A stretch of DNA of 5,612 nt, taken from contig JAATVP010000163.1 in the NCBI GenBank assembly GCA_014523625.1, forward strand, positions 1-5,612, written 5' to 3'. The position numbers and the translations under genes were made by a program. Every line of letters begins with the position of its first letter. The first letter of the stretch is position 1. Of this stretch, positions 1 through 4,720 are shown in pieces. The DNA is from Nitrososphaerales archaeon TH5896 (GTDB lineage Archaea; Thermoproteota; Nitrososphaeria; Nitrososphaerales; Nitrososphaeraceae). The notes beneath the pieces are model-generated. The model was not told the origin of the DNA. It saw only the letters and a list, made by a program, of their open reading frames with translations, and did not search any database.

Positions 1-44
1 CCAGCTTAGGCAAAATAAAACAGAATTTTGAATCCAAATGAAAC

Positions 45-605
45 CTAGTTTGGTGAAGTCTTCTTTTTCAGCTTCTTTTGATATCTGTCTATAGATTTTT
101 GAATCATCTTAGCGGCCAAATCTTTACCTCCCCATCCGGTAAGCTGAACGAATTTTCCTTCTTCCAAATCCTTGTGGTGGTTCACAAAATATTCCAATTT
201 CTTTCTAAATTGGATTGGGACATCTGAAATAGTCGTGAGATGGGAAAACTCTGGATCAACTCGATTATCAGGAACTGCTATTATTTTATTGTCATCTCCA
301 TCCTGATCCTTGGTCATTATTACTCCAAGAGGACGTGCAGAGATTACCGAATATGGAAATAATGATTCGTTTTCGATGACAAAGACATCTACTGGATCGT
401 CGCTGTTGCGTTCCAATGTGTTAGGAATAAATCCATAATTGCAAGGATATACTACCGAGGTCGGAAGTATCCGGTCTGCATATAGGATTTCGTTCTTGGT
501 GTCGACCTCGTACTTTACACCACTACCCTTAGGTATCTCTATTACAACATAAATTAGCCACGGAGGCTCTATACCAGGACTGGATGGGAACCTATAGGAA
601 ACCAA
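45..605 (-). CDS. ppa: Family I inorganic pyrophosphatase, with two active-site substitutions
   Basis: Soluble cytoplasmic enzyme hydrolysing PPi to two phosphates, which pulls biosynthetic reactions forward. Numbering is from the TTG at 605-603 (186 aa). The family core is clear: YVVIEIPKGS, then K31/E33 (KYE), R45, the YPCNYGF block with Y53 and Y57, DDPVDV, D100, D105 and K107, and HKDLE near the C-terminus; the tail is lysine-rich. Against E. coli PPase from memory, the metal ligand D65 aligns with S68, and phosphate-binding Y141 aligns with H144. The frame is open back to a TTG at 638, but I prefer TTG 605. It gives the usual family N-terminus, and a TATA-like box at 640-645 lies directly beside TTG 638, so 638 would probably fall outside the mRNA. 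The gene lies 96 nt after the CYTH-like gene and probably has its own promoter. Family call very sure; activity less sure because of the substitutions. Confidence 0.93.
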   Translation of the reverse strand: MVSYRFPSSPGIEPPWLIYVVIEIPKGSGVKYEVDTKNEILYADRILPTSVVYPCNYGFIPNTLERNSDDPVDVFVIENESLFPYSVISARPLGVIMTKDQDGDDNKIIAVPDNRVDPEFSHLTTISDVPIQFRKKLEYFVNHHKDLEEGKFVQLTGWGGKDLAAKMIQKSIDRYQKKLKKKTSPN

Positions 606-639
606 ATAATTGTATTCTAAAGTAAAACAACTGAACAAG

Positions 640-645
640 ATATAA
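640..645 (-). promoter_or_regulatory. TATA-like box of the pyrophosphatase gene
   Basis: On the minus strand this reads TTATAT and ends 34 nt upstream of TTG 605. Archaeal transcription usually starts about 25 nt after the box centre, so the mRNA would begin roughly 10 nt before that start codon. This is inferred from spacing only; no clear BRE is visible. Confidence 0.45.
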
Positions 646-701
646 GTGATAGCTTCAAAATTTAGAGTAATTCAATCTAATAGAATGAGGACTAATTTCA
701 A

Positions 702-1058
702 CTAGTCAAATATTTTTTTACCTAGTCCCCATATTTTCACTGCTTGTAGGTAATTCATGAATATCATGCCTCTGTAAATCTGCTTATCCACATCTCGCAT
801 TATGCTTGCTATTGCAGCCATTATCATATCGATACAGGAATGTTCTATAGATAAAGTAGAAACATTTTCAGGACTTGCCAAATGCGAAATTTCTACTGTC
901 ACTAATTCTCCTACTCTCTTGTCGCATTTGTCTTTGGGGTCGTTCTCAATTGGAAGCAGATGCTGCTCCCTTTGCTTAAATATCGATAATATCCTAACTG
1001 AATTTGAATGAGATTGAACTAACTCAATAAATTGTTCCTTGTTTTCTACCAAAGGCAA
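702..1058 (-). CDS. CYTH-like protein, C-terminal half (frameshifted continuation)
   Basis: This frame continues the gene at 1063-1413 and is probably not an independent gene. Its first usable codon is a TTG at 1058, without a promoter or ribosome site, only 4 nt beyond the stop of the upstream half. Taking one C out of the C7 run at 1066-1072 reads through the TAG and joins the halves into about 236 aa. The alternating strands expected in the second part of a CYTH/triphosphate-tunnel barrel can be seen: ILSIFKQREQ with K28 and R30, VTVEISHL with E56, and TLSIEH with E72, then a hydrophobic helix and a NYLQAVK tail. CYTH proteins bind triphosphate-type substrates with metal ions inside a tunnel of such charged residues. 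I recognise the fold pattern, not a specific enzyme, and I assign no substrate. Confidence 0.5.
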   Translation of the reverse strand: MPLVENKEQFIELVQSHSNSVRILSIFKQREQHLLPIENDPKDKCDKRVGELVTVEISHLASPENVSTLSIEHSCIDMIMAAIASIMRDVDKQIYRGMIFMNYLQAVKIWGLGKKIFD

Positions 1059-1062
1059 AGAT

Positions 1063-1413
1063 CTAGGGGGGGTTTCTTATGCCTAATCCCTTACCAATTC
1101 TTTTCATAAGCAAAGTGGGGATTGGAAAGCTATAGACCTCTGTTGTCCATTGCTCAGCATATGTGGTAGTACCCAAGGCATTATCCATTTTACAAGGTTG
1201 AAAACCTATTAGTTCTTTTATTTTTAGGTCTTGTTCCCGCAACTTAATATTCAAGTTACAGTCAGGGGTCCACACATAATTATCAGTCATTTTGGTAGGG
1301 CGATCGAATTTCACGGGTAACTCTTGTATCACGTTTAAGAGGCTTTTATGGAGTATATTGCTAAATAATCGCCACTCCCACAATCTTTCCGAGAATTTTG
1401 GAGTTACATTCAT
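1063..1413 (-). CDS. CYTH-like protein, N-terminal half (cut short by frameshift)
   Basis: ATG start at 1413; 116 codons end at a TAG immediately after a run of seven C. Seen in the sequence: an early WEWRLF strand (E13, R15) in the place where CYTH proteins carry their ExExK-like strand; a PTKMTDNYVWTP segment; and the pair NIKLRE/LKIKEL (55-68), which is typical of two neighbouring barrel strands with inward-facing basic residues. The protein stops before the remaining strands, which are all present in the next frame at 702-1058. I therefore read the two as one broken or slippage-dependent gene. Bacterial and archaeal CYTH proteins include triphosphatases and adenylate cyclase-like enzymes, often near CHAD or polyphosphate genes. 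The family assignment rests on pattern recognition and is moderate. The gene lies 120 nt downstream of sixA on the same strand, with a nested hairpin in between. Confidence 0.5.
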   Translation of the reverse strand: MNVTPKFSERLWEWRLFSNILHKSLLNVIQELPVKFDRPTKMTDNYVWTPDCNLNIKLREQDLKIKELIGFQPCKMDNALGTTTYAEQWTTEVYSFPIPTLLMKRIGKGLGIRNPP

Positions 1414-1425
1414 GGTCCTAAAATT

Positions 1426-1470
1426 ACGCCTCCAGAAGTGCTAGGCTATTGTTCTAGCCTCGAAAGGCGT
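1426..1470 (-). other. Nested hairpin in the leader of the CYTH-like gene
   Basis: Minus-strand RNA can form an outer 6-bp stem (ACGCCT with AGGCGT, 1465-1470 with 1426-1431) around an inner 6-bp stem (AGGCTA with TAGCCT, 1455-1460 with 1443-1448). The inner loop is GAACAA, and the internal loop has 4 nt on one side and 11 nt on the other. All 12 pairs are Watson-Crick. The element ends 12 nt before the ATG at 1413. Its outer stem includes a GGAGG at 1429-1433. It could be a leader regulator, a processing site between sixA and the next gene, or chance. It matches no riboswitch that I recognise. Confidence 0.4.
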
Positions 1471-1533
1471 TTGGCACAAACTCACAAGAATATCCGATGC
1501 TTGCTCTCCTTCTTCTTGTCATGCTCAAGTCAC

Positions 1534-2031
1534 CTATTCTGATTCATCGGGCTTAAATATCTCAACCAGTCTGCCTCGATCAGTGCGCCGACGTAGTACA
1601 GTAGACCATTTTTCTATATCAAATTTTATTTGAGCTAGCGTGCAAGTCGGAATTATGTGTATTTCCCCAGTGAGCATTTCAATCAACTCCTCCACGCCAG
1701 GATTATGCCCCACTATCAAGACTCGGTGGTAATTATCAGCAACTTCTTGGAGTACTGCTAGGTAAGCAGGAGGCCCAGCAGCATATAATGATTCAAATTT
1801 AATCCTTTTACCTTTGTACCCACTGTGTTTTGCAACAGCTGAAGCTGTATCCATTGCACGAGTGGCTGTAGAGCTGATAACAAGATCTGGAACTAATTCT
1901 CTTTCCTTTAAAGTTCTTCCCATTCTTGGCGCATCTCGCTTACCTCGTCGGTTCAGTGGGCGGTCATGATCGGTCAGATCAGGAAACTTCCAACTAGATT
2001 TAGCATGACGAAGAAGAAGAAGTGTTTTCAT
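1534..2031 (-). CDS. sixA: SixA-type histidine phosphatase, bacterial-like form
   Basis: Small histidine phosphatase of the phosphoglycerate-mutase superfamily. E. coli SixA removes phosphate from the histidine of a phosphotransfer domain; the target here is unknown. The 165 aa match the family length. Seen: the LLLRHAKSSW catalytic motif with R8 and the phospho-accepting H9, the SixA signature DHDRPLNRRGKRDAPRMG (21-38), SSTATRA with R58, LYAAGP, VGHNPG with second catalytic H109, and a C-terminal GRLVEIFKPDE. The start is the ATG at 2031, four nt after a GAGGAG. That Shine-Dalgarno is unlike the neighbouring genes, which lack one. The sequence resembles actinobacterial and cyanobacterial SixA more than the second copy at 3922-4683, so transfer from bacteria is plausible. 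It is divergent from the VOC gene, and the CYTH-like gene follows 120 nt downstream. No signal peptide or membrane segment; cytoplasmic. Confidence 0.93.
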   Translation of the reverse strand: MKTLLLLRHAKSSWKFPDLTDHDRPLNRRGKRDAPRMGRTLKERELVPDLVISSTATRAMDTASAVAKHSGYKGKRIKFESLYAAGPPAYLAVLQEVADNYHRVLIVGHNPGVEELIEMLTGEIHIIPTCTLAQIKFDIEKWSTVLRRRTDRGRLVEIFKPDESE

Positions 2032-2035
2032 TTAG

Positions 2036-2041
2036 CTCCTC
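2036..2041 (-). promoter_or_regulatory. Strong Shine-Dalgarno of sixA
   Basis: GAGGAG on the minus strand, followed by CTAA and the ATG at 2031, so the spacing is 4 nt. It supports this start codon. The other well-defined starts in the window have no comparable site. Confidence 0.6.
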
Positions 2042-2136
2042 TCTTTAAGGATACCAATGTTGGCGATAGGCTTTAGAATTAGCATGATTTGAAAGCTTAA
2101 TGTAAATAGCCATAATTTGAGCTTATGCGTTCTTGT

Positions 2137-2149
2137 CGTGAAAGTCACG
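2137..2149. repeat. Short dyad in the sixA/VOC divergent region
   Basis: CGTGA-AAG-TCACG, a perfect 5-bp inverted repeat with a 3-nt spacer. It lies 106 nt upstream of sixA and 79 nt upstream of the VOC start. It could be an operator for either gene, but arms this short arise often by chance. Confidence 0.25.
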
Positions 2150-2184
2150 CAATTTTGAATAACGCACAATCTGCTACATTTTAA

Positions 2185-2207
2185 CAGAGTACTTTTTAGG
2201 TACTCTG
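2185..2207. promoter_or_regulatory. 8-bp perfect dyad around a TATA-like element, VOC gene promoter
   Basis: CAGAGTAC at 2185-2192 and GTACTCTG at 2200-2207 are exact inverted copies separated by TTTTTAG. The dyad centre (2196) is 32 nt before the VOC ATG, which is where a TATA box would lie for a short-leader transcript. A regulator bound to the dyad would therefore block TBP. Alternatively it is a hairpin in a longer leader. The dyad is seen directly; the operator role is inferred. Confidence 0.45.
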
Positions 2208-2227
2208 CATCTATATTGCTAAGAGAT

Positions 2228-2619
2228 ATGCCAACAATAGTACATTTTGAGATTCCTGCCGATGATATTGACCGATCTAAAAAATTCTATATTGACCTGT
2301 TTGGTTGGAATATAGAAAAATGGCCTGGTCGGAGAATCTACCAGGCGGACCAGAGTATTTGATGATAACCACCATGGACGACAAAGGAAATAAGGCGCTT
2401 ACTGGCGGGATGATGAAAAGACAAATGCCAGAACAGCAGGGAATTACGAATTATGTTGATGTCACGTCAGTTGATGAGTATTCAGCCAGGGTAGCACAAT
2501 TGGGAGGACAAGTTAAAATGCCAAAAACAGCAGTTCCTGGTCTGGGTTATTTTGCCATCTGTATAGATACAGCGAATAATGGCTTCGCTATTTGGGAAAC
2601 AGATAGTACAGCCAAATAA
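2228..2619 (+). pseudogene. VOC (glyoxalase/bleomycin-resistance fold) protein, frameshifted
   Basis: Two frames together make one ordinary VOC domain protein of about 130 aa. The first frame starts at ATG 2228 and gives MPTIVHFEIPADD...FYIDLFGWNIEKWPG, the classic first half-motif with a putative metal-binding histidine (H6), and hits a TGA at 2360. The second frame (open through 2305-2619) continues with PGGPEYLMITT, GGMMKRQMP, TNYVDVTSVDEY, GGQVKMPKTAVPGLGYFAICIDT and FAIWETD, which carries the second half-motif and a putative metal-ligand glutamate. The frames switch between about 2327 and 2350; one added base there restores a continuous protein. Proteins of this subfamily are metal-dependent lyases, isomerases or dioxygenases, or resistance proteins; the substrate cannot be read from sequence. 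A TTG at 2305 opens the second frame but would omit the first half-domain. Either a recent pseudogene or a base-calling error. Confidence 0.85.
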
Positions 2620-2636
2620 TCAGTCTAATAGCCCCC

Positions 2637-2653
2637 CTAATTGGCATAATTAG
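2637..2653 (+). terminator. Weak AT-rich hairpin after the VOC gene
   Basis: CTAATT and AATTAG pair around GGCAT, 18 nt after the VOC stop. The stem is short and AT-rich, and no long T run follows. It may contribute to 3'-end formation; weak evidence. Confidence 0.2.
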
Positions 2654-2710
2654 TTACTAAGTGTAATTCCCGTCTCAATTCTGAACCAAAAATAGGTGGC
2701 ATAGTCTATC

Positions 2711-2737
2711 TGATTCAGGATGCTGCCTGATCAAAAA
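2711..2737. terminator. Hairpin between convergent genes, possible 3'-end signal
   Basis: TGAT-(T)-CAGG pairs with CCTG-ATCA around ATGCTG, with a single bulged T, and is flanked by an A5 run on the + strand (TTTTT on the minus strand). It sits between the convergent VOC and zinc-ribbon genes. On the minus strand, pyrimidine-rich sequence and the T5 precede the hairpin by a few bases, which fits archaeal T-rich termination loosely. Confidence 0.3.
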
Positions 2738-2759
2738 GAGAGGAGAAATGAGATTGATA

Positions 2760-2990
2760 TCATTTGTAATCAATAGTGCCCTTTTCTATTTCAAATTCGA
2801 TTTCAAGTCCTCGCCTTTTATCAATACTTAAGCTACACCTTTCATTATCATCAACAGGAATTGTTTCAATGGTATTCCTGTGACATTGCGGGCATCGAGA
2901 AAAATTGTATGTATCCTCAAGCAAGGATACTAGCCATTGACAATTGTTACAAACAACAAGATCACGATATTCTGGTTTACAAATATGCAT
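2760..2990 (-). CDS. Small two-CXXC zinc-ribbon protein, function unknown
   Basis: A 76-residue protein from the ATG at 2990. It carries one zinc-ribbon signature, CNNC near residues 14-17 and CPQC near 33-36, followed by an acidic and hydrophobic tail ending EIEFEIEKGTIDYK. There is an additional early cysteine (C4). The spacing of the two CXXC pairs, about 15 residues apart, fits a single rubredoxin-like knuckle binding one zinc ion. Such small zinc ribbons are abundant in Nitrososphaerota and are often presumed to contact nucleic acid or proteins, but no role is known to me for this one. The frame extends to a TTG at 2999, but the ATG at 2990 fits the TATA-like box at 3022-3027 better. It stands alone, convergent with the VOC gene and downstream of a decayed gene. 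Confidence 0.72.
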   Translation of the reverse strand: MHICKPEYRDLVVCNNCQWLVSLLEDTYNFSRCPQCHRNTIETIPVDDNERCSLSIDKRRGLEIEFEIEKGTIDYK

Positions 2991-3021
2991 GGTAACCAAC
3001 TATTGGTGTGATTCAAGCTAA

Positions 3022-3027
3022 GTATAA
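3022..3027 (-). promoter_or_regulatory. TATA-like box of the zinc-ribbon gene
   Basis: TTATAC on the minus strand, ending 31 nt upstream of the ATG at 2990. The predicted transcript starts within about 10 nt of that ATG, which supports ATG 2990 over the upstream TTG at 2999. Confidence 0.4.
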
Positions 3028-3045
3028 TATCATATCCTATTTTGA

Positions 3046-3650
3046 CTATACTGAATCATATATGCTTATATGCTTAAATGATCTAAATGAATCTAATCTT
3101 CGCAATAATGCACTATCATCATCCACCAGCTGTAAAATACTTTTAAAAACTAGTTGATATCTTTATTGAGACATGATTCTCGGAATATCATAGATAATCA
3201 AGTCCCCAGTCAACTCTATGTGAACACTATTCAACTGAACAAAGTGCAGCTGTCCGAGTAGTTGGCCTAGTTTTTTCCCGGTCCTACCTCTTTTAATTTC
3301 TTTGTCGAATTCTCAATTGATTTTTTTACATCATCTAATAATTCCTTCAACACCTTCTCATCAAAATGATTTCTTTTAATGTTTTCCAATTCGCTATTAT
3401 AGTATTTCATCCAAGAATATGATCTTTGTAAACTCTGAAAGAGTTCTGAGATCTACTGTACGCCCAATGCTCCAGATATACTGAAAAGTAGATTATACCT
3501 GCCAGAATCGACATCTCGACAATCACATCCTACTCGATGACCATTATTCGCTTACTACTTCACTATTATTTCACGTTTAATGATACTCCGAATATGATTG
3601 ATATAGAATGCAGGAGGCTCATTTCGAAAGACTTCTCTTGCCCACTTAGA
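3046..3650 (-). pseudogene. Decayed gene with in-frame stops and a frameshift, family unknown
   Basis: No open gene fills this stretch, yet one minus-strand frame keeps protein-like sequence over nearly its whole length. From 3650 it reads SKWAREVF...INHIRSIIKRE, then TAG and TAA (3557-3552), then GHRVGCDCRDVDSGRYNL and LLFSISGALG, a TAG (3455-3453), then ELFQSLQRSYSWMKYYNSEL, a charged helix ending KKLKEVGPGK, and a TAG at 3269-3267. Adding one A to the A6 run at 3271-3276 carries it on as KLGQLLGQLHFVQLNS...LIIYDIPRIMSQ, TAA (3165-3163), then LVFKSILQLVDDDSALLRRL up to a TAG at 3048-3046. Four stop positions plus a shift look like decay of a protein of roughly 200 aa. No 5' start was found and the family is not recognised. 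Sub-frames with ATG at 3410 (47 aa) and 3514 (35 aa, ATGA overlap with the former) could instead be small genes. Confidence 0.45.
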
Positions 3651-3679
3651 TTAAGATAGAAATAAAATGAGGGGATAGA

Positions 3680-3919
3680 TCAAATCCGGAATACTGCTTC
3701 AAGCATTCTCCCCTTCGATTGGTTGTTGTGCGGTTTGGCGCGAAGGACATGATCACAGCAAGGACATCTTGCACCATCCCATTGTAAGAAGATATCACAT
3801 TCGACACACCTCTTGGATCCATTTTCATAATAGCTGGAAATGTGTCTACTTTTGCGCGCCTTATAGAACCAGCATGTATCCCTACAAAACTTCCTTTTAG
3901 TACTATTTCTCTTGAACAA
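3680..3919 (-). CDS. Small CPCC-type zinc-ribbon protein, last gene of the SixA operon
   Basis: Seventy-nine residues from a TTG at 3919, two nt after the SixA-like stop codon, so almost certainly co-transcribed and perhaps translationally coupled. Seen: a basic N-terminus with CRDTC (C12, C16), then RCVEC (C38, C41) and CPCC (C52, C54, C55), with IFLQWDG between them and LRAKP after them. The C38xxC41 / C52xxC55 pairs make a zinc ribbon; C12 and C16 may bind a second ion. From memory, the combination CxxC-IF-x-WDG-x-x-CPCC-x-x-x-LR is a recurrent small-protein form in ammonia-oxidising archaea, of unknown function. The start codon is uncertain, but no in-frame ATG exists and TTG is the only good choice before the first cysteines. 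Confidence 0.72.
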   Translation of the reverse strand: MFKRNSTKRKFCRDTCWFYKARKSRHISSYYENGSKRCVECDIFLQWDGARCPCCDHVLRAKPHNNQSKGRMLEAVFRI

Positions 3920-3921
3920 TC

Positions 3922-4683
3922 CTATTGATTAATTGCTGATACAGTCGATTTGGTCTTAGAGGTTGTCTTAAAATCAGTTGAGGATGTGATAGGAGGATAT
4001 TGGAATATCTTTTGATATTTCTTTCCCTTCTTCTTTTTACTTGTCTTAATTAATGATATCCCCTTTAGTAACATAGGAGTAAGTAGCCACCGCAACTCAC
4101 CTTTTAATTTCGGATTCATAGAAGTAATGCTTATTCTTGCCAATCCAGATCTCTTTAGCACAATGCTCCTACGATGTTTGCTTCTGCCATCTCCCAAATT
4201 TGGGTTAATGTACAGTCCAGAACGTCTAACGCCTCTATGAGTATTTAGTGATGATGACGAAGATACAATATCTGCCGCCATTCTTGTCAAGAAAGGTTCA
4301 TGGCCTACGACAAGTATCTTAGAATCGTACTTGAATTTTGCGAGGTTTTTATAGACAAGGGCTCTTTCTCCTTCTGGAGCTAGGTCGTTCCAAACTTGGA
4401 CGCTTCTTAATTTCTTCTTCTTTTTAGGTTTCCTATCTGTACCTCGATTATTGGCAGAAAGAATGCTACCAACTATTTCAGCACTTTGACGTGCATGTTC
4501 AAGTGGACTTGTGATTATCGCGTCAGGTATTATATTCAGGGTCTTGAGTGCGTTACCTGTGCGCTCGATTTCAATAACACCTTCTGCAGTCAGAGTTTTC
4601 TTGTTCGTCCCATTTGGACTTAAACCAAGTCCAATATTTTTTCCAGAACCAGATTGTCCGTGCCTTATTAAATACAGATCCAT
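3922..4683 (-). CDS. SixA-like histidine phosphatase, archaeal form with lysine tracts
   Basis: Histidine phosphatase superfamily, 253 aa, longer than a plain SixA (about 160). Seen: YLIRHGQS with R7 and catalytic H8; LTAEGVIEIE; ITSPLEHARQSAEIV with phosphate-pocket R65; LAPEG; and LVVGHEPFL with second catalytic H128. The core ends in the GELRWLLTP block (195-203) that I associate with thaumarchaeal SixA. Three parts are extra: a basic insert around 84-93 with five consecutive lysines, a serine run (141-145) followed by a basic loop, and a lysine/threonine-rich tail (214-253) containing KKKKGKK. The catalytic residues are intact, so activity is expected; the substrate is unknown, with a phosphohistidine protein or a small phospho-compound both possible. 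The ATG at 4683 has no Shine-Dalgarno. It follows the lysine-rich gene by 37 nt and precedes the zinc-ribbon gene by 2 nt. It is clearly a different lineage from the copy at 1534-2031. Confidence 0.88.
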   Translation of the reverse strand: MDLYLIRHGQSGSGKNIGLGLSPNGTNKKTLTAEGVIEIERTGNALKTLNIIPDAIITSPLEHARQSAEIVGSILSANNRGTDRKPKKKKKLRSVQVWNDLAPEGERALVYKNLAKFKYDSKILVVGHEPFLTRMAADIVSSSSSLNTHRGVRRSGLYINPNLGDGRSKHRRSIVLKRSGLARISITSMNPKLKGELRWLLTPMLLKGISLIKTSKKKKGKKYQKIFQYPPITSSTDFKTTSKTKSTVSAINQ

Positions 4684-4720
4684 TTAGTAGGTAACGCGGC
4701 CAGTCAAGCAATTCCACGTA

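Noticed and set aside
9..24. T-rich stretch on the minus strand after the pyrophosphatase gene as a terminator
   Set aside because: TTTTATTTT is suggestive for an archaeal 3' end, but the T runs are short and interrupted and no hairpin is present.
802..1011. 69-codon + strand ORF
   Set aside because: It lies wholly antisense to the C-terminal half of the CYTH-like gene, which shows better protein-like periodicity; no promoter.
1426..1470. tRNA or tRNA fragment
   Set aside because: Only two stems, no T-arm motif and no acceptor-length stem; the length is too short.
3061..3076. Tandem TATGCTTA TATGCTTA
   Set aside because: Only two copies of 8 nt in AT-rich DNA, inside the decayed frame; not enough for an iteron or binding array.
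3453..3557. Pyrrolysine or stop-codon recoding at the in-frame TAG codons
   Set aside because: TAA codons occur in the same frame and a frameshift follows, so gene decay is simpler; no recoding element was recognised.
3646..3828. 60-codon minus-strand ORF overlapping the zinc-ribbon gene
   Set aside because: Out of frame with the gene carrying the CXXC/CPCC motifs, and without recognisable features.
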